Assembly (NCBI GenBank): GCA_001275005.1 | Contig: JWZX01003076.1 | Span: 1-32,934, forward strand | Source of the DNA: Chrysochromulina tobinii | Lineage: Eukaryota; Haptophyta; Prymnesiales; Chrysochromulinaceae | Length of the DNA stretch: 32,934 nucleotides | Direction of reading: 5' to 3' | Shown here: positions 17,756 to 27,000 of the stretch, piece by piece | Numbering within the stretch: the stretch's first letter is position 1 | Layout: each line of letters begins with the position of its first letter | Position numbers and translations under genes: made by a program | The notes under the pieces: generated by a model | What the model was told of the DNA's origin: nothing | Database searches by the model: none | What the model saw: only the letters and a program-made list of their open reading frames with translations

Positions 17756-19948
17756 ATGCGCCGACATACGCTTGGTTTCGATTTTGTTTTTACGTTCCTG
17801 TGGGGAAACTCGACTATTCGCGGGAATCGGTCAGCTTCAATTGAAGCCATGTCCGCGCCATTCCACGTCGCCGAGCCAGAGGCAGACGGCCTCAGCGGGT
17901 TCGCCAAGCGATCCCGCGGGCGCGACGGACCGAGCCACGAGGCGCCCTCCAAAGCGGAATTCGAGGCCATGGTTGAAGAACTACAACAACTTCGAGTACA
18001 GAATGTCGAACTCAAGGCTCGCCAGCTGCCGCCTCAGATGGCGACGAGCCCCGAAGGCGTCGAGGGGACCGTCCAGCGCCTGTTGGCACCGGGCGGTACC
18101 AAGCCGGTCAAAGTGTGGACGAGCAAAGGCGCCGACGGACGGGGCGCGGCGAGCCACAAGTCTATGCCGGCCCTTAACGTGTCGCTGGTCGGACGTGTGG
18201 CACTGGTCGCCTTCTTCACTCAGCTCCCGGCTCAGCTCCTACAGGCTGGGGTCCCAGCGGACCGGCCGGCCGCAGCGGCTGCGTGTGCCCTCGTGCGGAC
18301 CAAGCTCGCCAGTGGCGCGGCCGCGGCCGTCACTGCCTCTGCCGTGGCCAGCATCGAGGCCATGGGCTCAGCGGCGGCTACCACATACGGTGATCCGTCA
18401 CCACTTCATTCTCTTTTGACCCCTACCTCTGCCATCATCTTTGTGACGACCTGGCGACCATACCTGGACGGCATGACAGCGGTCGCAGAGGCCGTCGACG
18501 TCGACTCGCCCAACACGGTCGGGCTCACTCTCCAGTGCCTAGCCACCTACCTCAAGCCGGACAGACTTTCACTGACGGGCGCCATGATCGGCGCCTCGAT
18601 CCTCGAGTACACTCGTGGTCTTGCCATCAACGCCATGGCTTTTGACATGCAGGCCTTTTACTCAGTCGAGGCCGGTTCAAGCTGTGGCACCGGCGACGTG
18701 CAGCCGGACCCGATTCTCAACGCCGAGAACATGCTCACGTGCGCCGACTTCTTCTTCACGCTCATCTTCTTCAACTCAATGCGCAAGGTACTTTTGATCG
18801 ATGGTGATGTGAACAAGGTGAGCCTCAATCCCCGCGCCACGGCCCTTGCTTTCATGCCCGCACCACACTCTCGTCTCTCTCTCTCTCTCTCTCACCGTTT
18901 CACCGTACTCTTTCGTCTGCCTCAGATTGCTTTCTTTGCATGGCTCGAGCGCGTCTACGTGCGCAAGGGCATCATGATCCTGGGCATCGCACTTGCCGAA
19001 CCTGTGCTCAACTACATCGCCGGCATCTCCGGGGCCGAGTTCTCCGACACCTCTGGCCTTTCGATTTTGCTGATGTATATCCCTGCGAGCGACGAAGGCG
19101 ATGGCCTGGCACACCTCAAGCTGATCATCTTTGGCTGGTCAGCTTGCTACGGTTGTGCAAGAGGCGAAGGCTTTGGGCCCAAACTCAAGCACGCCACCAT
19201 GCAGTTTGTGGCTGGCCTGGCTATGCTCCCCAAGCGGCAATTCACCACCGAGTCCCCGCTCTACGGCATCAAACACGGAGGCATGGCCGCGATGCTGAGT
19301 GAGTGGCTAGGAGTGGTCTACCTAACGCCAAGCGCGGCCGGCGGCGCGGCCGTGGCAGCCATCTGGGAGCGTATCCACGCACATGAGGCCGCGAACGAGC
19401 CGTTGCCTGCCGACCTGGCGCTCTGGAAGAAGCGCTCCGGCGTCGCAGCCGTGGCAGCCATCTGGGAGCGTATCCACGCACATGAGGCCGCGAACGAGCC
19501 GTTGCCTGCCGACCTGGCGCTCTGGAAGAAGCGCTCCGGCGTCGCAGCCGTGGCAGCCATCAGGGAGCGTATCCACGCACATGAGGCCGCGAACGAGCCG
19601 TTGCCTGCCGACCTGGCGCTCTTCAAGGAGCGCTCGAGCTCTGGCACTGACTCTGGCGGCGCAGCTGTTGCAGCAATCTGGAACGTGTCAAGCTCCCGCC
19701 AGGCCACGGAGAACATGGCCGAGATTTTGTCGACCCAGCCGCGTCTCCTTCAGATGGTGGCAACGACGCAAAAGCCGGTAGACCGTCCGCCGAACCCGCA
19801 GAGCCAGAAGAACTTCTACCGCTGCATGTGGTGCGATTCGACGTTTACAACGACAAACAATGCGCGCCGCCATGGAGCCCAGTCTCACGGAGAGCGTTTC
19901 GATGGCTCAAAGCGCTACCCCCCTAGCTACTACAGCATCGCCTTCTAA
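17756..19948 (+). CDS. Unrecognised protein with tandem 33-residue repeats and a C2H2 zinc finger
   Basis: Exons 17756-18817 and 18926-19948, 694 residues from ATG 17756. ATG 17849 (GCCATGTCC context) is an equally plausible start. The intron (108 bp, GTGAGC...CCTCAG) is a multiple of three without a stop, so unspliced RNA would add 36 residues. I do not recognise the main body (about 110-520), which is rich in Ala, Leu and Phe and has hydrophobic patches such as LVGRVALVAFFTQL. A short helix-forming stretch precedes it (FEAMVEELQQLRVQNVELKA). Then come three 33-residue repeats (AVAAIWERIHAHEAANEPLP...) plus a partial fourth. The C-terminus has a C2H2 finger, C654-x2-C657-x12-H670-x4-H675. 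The finger suggests nucleic-acid binding. Multicopy or mobile-element origin is possible but unproven. Confidence 0.65.
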   Translation: MRRHTLGFDFVFTFLWGNSTIRGNRSASIEAMSAPFHVAEPEADGLSGFAKRSRGRDGPSHEAPSKAEFEAMVEELQQLRVQNVELKARQLPPQMATSPEGVEGTVQRLLAPGGTKPVKVWTSKGADGRGAASHKSMPALNVSLVGRVALVAFFTQLPAQLLQAGVPADRPAAAAACALVRTKLASGAAAAVTASAVASIEAMGSAAATTYGDPSPLHSLLTPTSAIIFVTTWRPYLDGMTAVAEAVDVDSPNTVGLTLQCLATYLKPDRLSLTGAMIGASILEYTRGLAINAMAFDMQAFYSVEAGSSCGTGDVQPDPILNAENMLTCADFFFTLIFFNSMRKVLLIDGDVNKVSLNPRATALAFMPAPHSRLSLSLSHRFTVLFRLPQIAFFAWLERVYVRKGIMILGIALAEPVLNYIAGISGAEFSDTSGLSILLMYIPASDEGDGLAHLKLIIFGWSACYGCARGEGFGPKLKHATMQFVAGLAMLPKRQFTTESPLYGIKHGGMAAMLSEWLGVVYLTPSAAGGAAVAAIWERIHAHEAANEPLPADLALWKKRSGVAAVAAIWERIHAHEAANEPLPADLALWKKRSGVAAVAAIRERIHAHEAANEPLPADLALFKERSSSGTDSGGAAVAAIWNVSSSRQATENMAEILSTQPRLLQMVATTQKPVDRPPNPQSQKNFYRCMWCDSTFTTTNNARRHGAQSHGERFDGSKRYPPSYYSIAF
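18818..18925 (+). other. Frame-preserving 108-bp intron with (TC)10 tract
   Basis: Donor AAG|GTGAGC at 18818; acceptor GCCTCAG ending 18925; phase 0. The dinucleotide run TCTCTC... at 18874-18893 sits about 30 bases before the acceptor. The intron is open in the coding frame, so retention would not truncate the protein. Confidence 0.7.
19349..19645 (+). repeat. Three 99-bp coding tandem repeats
   Basis: Units start at 19349, 19448 and 19547, each with GCCGTGGCAGCCATC. Units 1 and 2 appear identical across 99 bp. Unit 3 differs at ATCAGGG versus ATCTGGG and near its end (CTCTTCAAGGAG instead of CTCTGGAAGAAG). A degenerate fourth start follows (GCAGCTGTTGCAGCAATCTGG). The near-identity indicates very recent expansion. 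Confidence 0.93.
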
Positions 19949-20257
19949 ACCCTCAAGAACCCCAAGCGCCAAGCTCGACTTGTACAAGTACAGCTGGCGG
20001 TGGGAGCGAACAGCATACGAGACGTCTGTGAGACGGTGATTCCGAGGAAGCAGCTGGCGGGGGAGCGAACAGCATACGAGACGTCTGTGAGACGGTGATT
20101 CCGAGGAAGCAGCTGGCGGCCAAAGTCGAGCCAAGTTTTGTGGTGAGAGCGTTCGTGACGCCGGAGGCGGTGGAGCCAACGGGAGCTATGGTATCACCGC
20201 TAGACGTGTGAACAGGCGGATAACTCGGGGCGTGGGCCAAGTTATAGGCTCCACCAC
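19949..20257. other. Spacer upstream of the CUB gene
   Basis: No gene is seen. It is dominated by the 60-bp tandem repeat at 19991-20120 (annotated separately). The remaining part before ATG 20258 shows no recognisable promoter motif. Confidence 0.5.
19991..20120. repeat. Tandem repeat, two 59/60-bp units plus an 11-bp partial
   Basis: CAGCTGGCGG(T)GGGAGCG...TCCGAGGAAG occupies 19991-20050. It recurs at 20051-20109 with one T missing, and CAGCTGGCGGC starts a third copy at 20110. Each unit includes an internal near-inverted stretch (GAGACGTCTGTGAGACGG). It lies in the 5' region of the CUB-domain gene. Confidence 0.92.
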
Positions 20258-22705
20258 ATGTTCCTCTCACCGCGTCGCTCTTTTGACCGGCTGCCTTTCC
20301 TCCTGCTCCCCGCCACCCTAAGCCAGCTCCCATCGGAGGAGCTCGCCCGTTATGCACCTTTGCCATCACCACCCCCACTGCCTCGTTACGTCAACCCGCC
20401 GCCACCGCCGCCAGGACCGCCGACCGATGCTGCCATCGACTACGAGTACGTTGAGAGCAGCAACGCTCGGCTGGAGAATGCGAGTGTGTTGCAGAGCGAT
20501 TGGACGGTCGGATTGGAGCCCACGCTCGATCGTGCCATGTACACGACACCGTGGCTTGATCGCGACCATGCGCATGTGACGGCTGAGCGAGACCTCGCTG
20601 GCACCGAGTGGCTGCGTGCCGGCAGTCCGAAAACGGCTCTTGCAGGCAGCGAGCAAGAGAGGCTGAACCTCGTCTACTTATCACGCCACGGATTGTACCG
20701 GCGCACGGATGCTAAGTTCAACGAATTTGTCGCGCGGCCGACAGGGTCGCCCCAAGATGGTTACGGCCTGTGGCGCTACTGGGAGTCGCGTGGCCGGTGC
20801 CCATACGAGCTGCTCATCGCGGACCCGTGGGGTACGCTCGTGTGGCAGGGGGCACCCGACGGAAGATTGCGCGCGTTCGAGTGCTCCTGGGTCGTGCGCC
20901 CTGGCATGTACCGCCACATGGGCTACTTCAAGCTCTCGCGGGCTCCTGTCACGCTCTCGTTCAAGACCTTCTTGCTCGTCTCGCCCGTCGAGCACCTCAC
21001 CATCTACGACGGTGCGCATCCGGACGCGCAAATGCTTGGCCGCTTTACGGGCGCACACGTGCCCGACCAGATCACATCCACCGGCCCAGAGGTCCGTATT
21101 GTGCTCACCTCCCACCTAAACCGAACCGCAGAGGACACTTGGGCAGAACTGAGACGCACCATTGCCGCGGATAGGCTCGACGCCGCCATCGCTGAGTTCA
21201 TCATTGCGGCGCGCTCTGACCTCATCGGCTTCTATCGGCAGGATATGCGACGGATCCTACGAACCCTGGCACGTCGCGAGGCTACAAGACCAGAGAACGG
21301 CTGGATACGTCACAAGTGGTTTGCCGGCGATGGGACTGGCTTCGACCGCGCCTTCAACGACTCGCTCACTTACGTGCTCGAGGATATGAGCTCATGGGAG
21401 AAGCGCACGAGAAACCAGGCGGGGAAGGAGCACGTCCACTGGGACAGGAGAGTGAGCCCGAGGCGCTACCCAGGGCCCATCGAGATGCCGGAGAAGAATC
21501 CTTTCTATGCCGCAGCCACGGGCAATCGTATAGGACGTGGCGAGGTCGACGCGGACGGGCTCGTGGAGGTGCAGCGCCACCTCGGCGTCCTGCCACGTCG
21601 GCCATCGGGCTTCTCCCTGGACTTCACCACGACTGCAGACTGCCATGGCCGCGGCATCACTCCGTACGGCATCGGTATGCTGCCGCCGATCACTAGGTCC
21701 ATGGAGATGCACTCGCGATCTTCGTCCAACTTCTTGTATCTGCCCATGCCCTTGGAACCCAGCTCGTGCCAAGCAATGGTCATCACTGGACCCCAGACGA
21801 CACGTGATCGCCCATTCTCGATCGCCGATAATATGATGAAGCTCGAGAACGAGAAGCAGATGGAGCGCTGCATACCCCCGGGGTCGTGCGACGTGCGAAT
21901 AGGAGGCGAGCGGGGATTGAATTGCTCGGCCGCGTGCAATCCGTTCTTCGCGTGCGTGCACAACAACATGGCCAATCGGAGCCTGTGGAGAATTGGGCCG
22001 CATCTGTACAATAAGAGCCTTGTTGCCCGTGCAAGACAGCAGTGCCTTCAGCTGCCTCTCGCGGACCAGTGTGTTGACGTCGATCAGCGCACGGTGGGTT
22101 CCATTCGCCCTGGGGGGCCTGGAGGTACCAACCGTCTCGTTTCAATGGCTTTGCGAACGCTGGCGGAGCCTAAGAGCGCTGGGTGCCTGGCCTTCACGTG
22201 CGCGAGCTGTGCTGTGACCATCTTTGACGCATTCTTCCGATGCGCAATACTTTGCGGACAGAACATGGCCAATCCCGTGCCGGACTGTATGGACTGCTCA
22301 TATCAGTTTGACGATGTCTATGATGGCATCGACCGGACGCGCGACCGGCTTTGGGAGGCCTACTTTGCAGGGGCGTTTGGGTTCACAATGTGCCCTCGCT
22401 GCAACGTCAATGAGCAGAGCATGGTCGACGCGTATACCCCAATGTCGATGGAGTGCCGCCGCTGCCACTATGCCATCGAGGACTTTTTGAACTCCGATGT
22501 ATTCGCGTGTAACGACGCGCAGGCGAACAGCCTGCGGTGCTTCAGCCTCGATCGCACGCATTACAACTACCGGCAGGACTTTTTTGGCGAGCTCAGGCCA
22601 GGATCAGAAATCCTTGATCTCACCTTTGCTGGCACCTACGTGCCGACTCAACAGGAGATCGATCAGTACGCGAGACCACCTCCACCTCCCAGCGCAGCTG
22701 GTTGA
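20258..22705 (+). CDS. CUB-domain, cysteine-rich, probably secreted protein
   Basis: ATG 20258, 815 residues, no intron. The N-terminus has a hydrophobic stretch (RLPFLLLPATLSQL), then a proline-rich spacer (about 35-55). Residues about 205-290 look like a CUB domain: FECSWVVRPGM, VTLSFKTFLL, LTIYDGAHPDAQMLGRFTG, and ITSTGPEVRIVLTSHLN. Six N-glycosylation sequons (NAS, NRT, NDS, NCS, NRS, NKS) and many cysteines in the last 300 residues (CMDC, CPRC, CRRC) fit an extracellular or lumenal protein. CUB domains bind proteins or glycans outside the cell. I do not recognise the rest, and no enzyme motif is obvious. The hydrophobic start is short for a signal peptide, so an upstream exon may supply it. 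Confidence 0.7.
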   Translation: MFLSPRRSFDRLPFLLLPATLSQLPSEELARYAPLPSPPPLPRYVNPPPPPPGPPTDAAIDYEYVESSNARLENASVLQSDWTVGLEPTLDRAMYTTPWLDRDHAHVTAERDLAGTEWLRAGSPKTALAGSEQERLNLVYLSRHGLYRRTDAKFNEFVARPTGSPQDGYGLWRYWESRGRCPYELLIADPWGTLVWQGAPDGRLRAFECSWVVRPGMYRHMGYFKLSRAPVTLSFKTFLLVSPVEHLTIYDGAHPDAQMLGRFTGAHVPDQITSTGPEVRIVLTSHLNRTAEDTWAELRRTIAADRLDAAIAEFIIAARSDLIGFYRQDMRRILRTLARREATRPENGWIRHKWFAGDGTGFDRAFNDSLTYVLEDMSSWEKRTRNQAGKEHVHWDRRVSPRRYPGPIEMPEKNPFYAAATGNRIGRGEVDADGLVEVQRHLGVLPRRPSGFSLDFTTTADCHGRGITPYGIGMLPPITRSMEMHSRSSSNFLYLPMPLEPSSCQAMVITGPQTTRDRPFSIADNMMKLENEKQMERCIPPGSCDVRIGGERGLNCSAACNPFFACVHNNMANRSLWRIGPHLYNKSLVARARQQCLQLPLADQCVDVDQRTVGSIRPGGPGGTNRLVSMALRTLAEPKSAGCLAFTCASCAVTIFDAFFRCAILCGQNMANPVPDCMDCSYQFDDVYDGIDRTRDRLWEAYFAGAFGFTMCPRCNVNEQSMVDAYTPMSMECRRCHYAIEDFLNSDVFACNDAQANSLRCFSLDRTHYNYRQDFFGELRPGSEILDLTFAGTYVPTQQEIDQYARPPPPPSAAG

Positions 22706-23052
22706 GAGAGTCGCGCTCAGACCGCAGAGCGATCTTCCCGCAGCGCTACATTGGAGCCATCCAGACGAAAATCCTGACGAAAATCCCTGTGGTTGAGCGC
22801 ATCAGCAGCGCATACGAAGGGAAGCGGAACACAGGAGTTAACTCAGTTCTCAGACATCGCTGACACGTTCCGCTGCGCGTGCGGGCGTGTGGTAAACGCG
22901 AGGGGGCGTCGCGTCGAAGAATTTTCGCTTTCGCGAAGCCTAACAGGCGCCTTCTTGGAAAATTGTACTATACGACTGACCGCGGTCTGACATAGTACGG
23001 TACAGCCGGTGCATGAGCAAGAAACTGCTGCCCACATGACCGGCAGCCTCCA
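22706..23052. other. Spacer between convergent genes
   Basis: No gene is recognised. It holds a small 12-bp duplication (GACGAAAATCC twice near 22766-22790) and ends at a perfect palindrome that overlaps the next gene's stop codon. Confidence 0.45.
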
Positions 23053-23065
23053 CTATAGTGGAGGC
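23046..23065. repeat. 20-bp perfect palindrome centred at a stop codon
   Basis: GCCTCCACTA is followed directly by its reverse complement TAGTGGAGGC. On the minus strand the TAG at the centre is the stop codon of the gene ending at 23053, so the mRNA can form a hairpin across its own termination site. Confidence 0.92.
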
Positions 23066-23773
23066 ACGCCTTCATCGAAGGTGAGTGGAGGGTAATCATC
23101 GATCTTCTCGCGCTGCCTGCTCGGCGCGCGATCGAGCGCTTCTTCTTCGGCGTCGTCTGCCGGGGACTTCGAGGGGAGCATGCGGCTGAGGAACTTCTCT
23201 GTCGAGTCGCGGCTAACCATCTTGACGTCCGCGCCCTTGGCGACCATCCTGTAGCTACCCTGAAGGTACTCGTACTTCCAAGACACCTTCTTGATGATGA
23301 ACGGCTGCTCCACCTTCTCGGACTCGCCCTCCACGCGCACACGAGCAGAGATCAGGTCGCCGCAAGCCGCCGACGGCTCCAGGCGGAAAGTGCCGAGCTT
23401 TCTCGGCGGCGGCGTGATCTCGGTGATGTCAAAGAGCAGTTTGTCTCGGTCATCCTTCGAAACGTGAGGGCGGAAAGTGCCGCCTTTCTTGCGGAAGACC
23501 CTGCGCATTTTGCGAGGGACACGGCACGTCGGCGAGGGGCAGCGATGGCAGCGATGGCAGCGCTGCTCATGATCACGGGAGCTGTGCTCACTGTGCGTCC
23601 TCAACATCGTCGCGTTCATCGCCATTCAGCCAATCATCGGTCGGCTCGCTGCATGTGACGGACGAGACACGCCGCCGCTGGTGATGGAAAGGTTGCCTTC
23701 CTGCTGCCCCACCTCGACCCACCTCGACTGGCTGGTGCAACGCGACGAACGCCGCAATGGCTACCAAAGCCAT
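23053..23773 (-). CDS. Conserved-looking small protein with hydrophobic N-terminus (two exons)
   Basis: On the minus strand exon 1 is 23773-23592 and exon 2 is 23500-23053, with a 91-bp intron (GTGAGC...TGCGCAG, phase 2). The spliced product is 209 residues. Without splicing each half stops or starts in a poor place; with it, ...DVEDAQ joins VFRKKGGTF smoothly. The N-terminus (ALVAIAAFVAL, then an Arg/Gly/His-rich stretch) resembles a signal plus transit peptide, so plastid or secretory targeting is possible. The core ends with SWKYEYLQGSYRMVAKGADV and a KFLSRML segment. It looks conserved but I cannot name the family. The Asp/Glu-rich tail ends at a TAG lying inside a perfect palindrome. Two TTCCGGAA sites lie just upstream of the start. 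Confidence 0.6.
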
Positions 23774-23788
23774 TGCCAGCGAAGATGC

Positions 23789-23809
23789 TTCCGGAATGCA
23801 CTTCCGGAA
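23789..23809. promoter_or_regulatory. Paired TTCCGGAA palindromes
   Basis: TTCCGGAA is found at 23789-23796 and 23802-23809, 16-29 bases upstream of the minus-strand ATG at 23773. The same 8-mer occurs in the divergent promoter at 17699-17706. It is a possible transcription-factor site, inferred from recurrence and position only. Confidence 0.35.
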
Positions 23810-24000
23810 GTTTCGTCGCTAGGGTCCGAGGATCTCTCGAGGACTGTTTTCACACTTCACAACCGAACACCTCGGATTCTGCTCACGCAACACGGCCCCC
23901 TCCTTCAGCTCAACTCAAGTCTTCTCAGACAAATGCAACTCCCGTCGATACAGTAATGGGGTAAAAACCCCTCCCCATTTTTCTCACAAACCTGACGAGC

Positions 24001-27000
24001 TCATTTCTTGCCCTTCTTTTTCTTCTTCTTCTCCTTCGCCTCCTCCAACACGCTCTCGGGCTCCATGTCGGGCTGCGCTACTGTTGGTTCGGGCGCTGAC
24101 TCAGCAGCCGTGGGCGACGCAGGCGGTGGGCGCCTATCAGGGGTCTGCATCACCTTAGCCACCGCAGCCTCAGCAGCCTCTGCCTCAAGTGCGGCCTTCA
24201 CCGCGGCCTCAGCATTGGCCCCGGCCTCCTGCGCCGCCGCGGCCTCGGCCTGCGCAGCCGCCATGGCCTCGGCCGCAGCCTTCTCAGCCTCGGCTGCGGC
24301 CTTCTCCGCCACCTCAGCCGCCGCGGCTGCCTCGGCTGCGGCCTTCTCCGCTGCCGCTGCCTCAGCCATCGCCTCAGCCGCCGCGGCTGCCTCGGCTGCG
24401 GCCTTCTCCGCTGCCGCTGCCTCAGCCATCGCCTCAGCCGCCGCGGCTGCCTCGGCCGCCAGTCGATCCGCCTCCGCTGCTGCTGCTGCCACACTCGCCG
24501 CCAGCTCCACCTCGGCTTTCTGGGCCGCCAGCCTCTTCGCCTCAGTAGCTGCTGCCACTTCAGCCGCCGCCGCCGTCGCCGCCGCCACCTTCGCCTGCAG
24601 CGCCTTGCGTGCATCAGCAATGCAATCGGCGAGCTCCTTCTCGATGCTCTCCGCCGTCTCCGGTTTCGCATCCCCTGCGGGCTCTAGCACGAGGCGCGTC
24701 GTCGCGGGCTCTAGCGCGAGGCGCGTCGTCGGATCGCTACGGCGCAGGGCCTCCGCTACGAGCCGCTCAGCGACTTCCAAGTTGGGTGACGCGAAGTCCG
24801 GCAGCAGCTGCGCGGAGGGCGTGTTCGGGTACACCGGGACCTCGTCCGCGACCTCGGCCTTCGCCGCCTCGGCCTTCTCCATCTCGGCCTTCTCCATCTC
24901 GGCCTTCGCCGTCTCGGCCTTCTCGACCTCGTTCTTGTCGAGCGCCGCGCGCTTCGCACGCAACTCGGCCGCGTGCGAGAGGCCAAGCGTGGTCGTGGGC
25001 GCCGTCGTGGGCGCCCGTACCGGTACAGATGGCGCCGTCGTGGGCGCCAGTACAGAGGGCTCGGGCTCGATCATCGCACCAACCTCACTCCGTGCCGAGT
25101 CGACGCGCTGTTCTGAGCGCTGCTCCTCGGCGGTGCGGCCCAGGCGGACAGGCGTGGCAGCCGCCTCGGCCGCCATGAGCGCCACCCCCGGCGCACTCGG
25201 CGCGGCGCCGTCCCCGGCCACGTCGACCACGGCCTCGGCCTCGATCTCGACGAGATTGTCATCTCCGACGAGGCCCGCCTGCACGAGGGTGTTGGCGGGC
25301 GCGCTGACGCCATCGAAGCGGCGGCCGTGCACGCGCGCGACGGCTTCCCAATCCCGCATGCGGCGCACGAAGATGCGAGTTCGCACCACATCGGCCATGG
25401 ATGCGCCGAGCGCCTTGAGGGAGGCCTCGACGATGTCCAGTGCGAAGGTCGCTTGCGCGGCTGGGTCATGGCCGCCTGCGACACGCCCATTACGGCGCGT
25501 GGCCGTCGTGCCCGAGACGTGCACGACACGGCGCCTCTCCGCGCCACCGCCGCCGCCGTCGACGCGAACGGCGCGGCTGTAGCCCGCCAGCGCCTCCCAC
25601 ACGGTGCCCGACACGACGCAAGCTCCCTTCGGGGTGGGCTGTACCGCAAAGGCGCTGGGGATGGTGGAAAGGTGGTGCGTGAGATCACCGGAGGCGGTGA
25701 GGTACGGTGGCTTCCGGTACTCATCGCCACAGCCGCCCGGGAGCGCCGTGAGCTCGGCCAGGGCCCGGGCAATCGCCGCGTGGTCGGCGCTGCTCAGGGC
25801 GAACTTGAAGACTCGCTGGTTCTGCTCGAGGTTCGAAAGGGAGGACTTTGAGGGGCGCACGCCCACGATGACTGCGGCGACGGCCGGCTGCTCGAGCACC
25901 CAGCGCGTGGCCACGTTGGCTATCGAGATGGGCTCACCATCGAGCACGTGCCCATCGGCCACCGCGCGCAGGACACGCAGCAGCGACTGCAACTTTGGCC
26001 AGCCGCCGCAGCAGTCGACGTACCGGCGGTACTTGGCAAGGCTCCATGAGGCGGCAAGCTCGTCGGCCGTCAGGTCGGCGCGATCGAGGTACCGATCAGT
26101 CAGCAGCCCGCCCGCGAGCACGCCGAACGGGAGCAGCTGCATGCCACTCGACTGGCACAGGCTGGTCATCTCGCCCGCAGCGCGCCGATCGAGCAGGGAG
26201 TACGACACCTGGTTCGTCACCACACGCACGCCGCTCATGAGTGCCACGCGTGCGTGGTCCGCATCGAAGTTACACAGCCCCACGTTGCGCACGTTGGGGT
26301 GCTTGGCCAGCAGCTCGAGCTGGTCGAGCCACGCACCATCAGTATATTCCCACGTGTGGAGCTGCAGCAGGTCGATCGCCGTCGAGCCAAGGCGCGAGAG
26401 AGCGGTAGCGACGGCCGCGTCCACGGTCGCTGCGGTCGCGTGTTCTCGCCCTGGCATGGGCACCCACTTCGTGAGGCACTGCACCGCGCCGGGCGCGCAC
26501 GCGCACGCCACGCGTCCCGCCAGGACCTCCGCACTCCCGTAGTGATCGGCCATGTCGAAGGTGCAAAGTCCAGCCTCCTGATAGAGCGTCAAGTCCCGTA
26601 CCGCTAGCTCCACATCGAGACCTGCGCCCCCCTCGCGCTCCAAGTCGGCCACTTGCCACAGGCCGGTCACCATGCGAGAGATGACCAGCGTCGACGAGAG
26701 GCGCCGTCGTGGCACCCCTTGCTCCACATAGCCCATACGCTCTCGGGCCGACGCCATCTCCACCTGCACGCGAGCGTGCACCAAGCTCGCCGTGTCCGTG
26801 ATGCGACCCATCGCCCAGCGACCCATCGCCATCGCCATCGCCACCGCCCCTCGTCGACCTCCCACGTGCGCAAGCGCCGCCACCTGGGCTGCCGCCGCTC
26901 GCTCGATGAGGCTCGTAAGGCGAACCATCACTGCCGCCTTGTCGACCTCAATCTGTGCAAGCGCGACCGCCTTGACTGCCGCCGCCTTTTCGACGAAACG

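Noticed and set aside
23053-23625. Single-exon model starting at ATG 23625 for the small minus-strand gene
   Set aside because: It would put a His/Cys-rich stretch from the intron at the N-terminus. The two-exon model has matching phases, good splice sites and a sensible hydrophobic start.
24008-25582. 524-codon plus-strand open frame rich in Ala/Ser
   Set aside because: It is antisense to the Ala-rich coil and Rid domain, whose motifs are clear on the minus strand. Low complexity explains the long opening.
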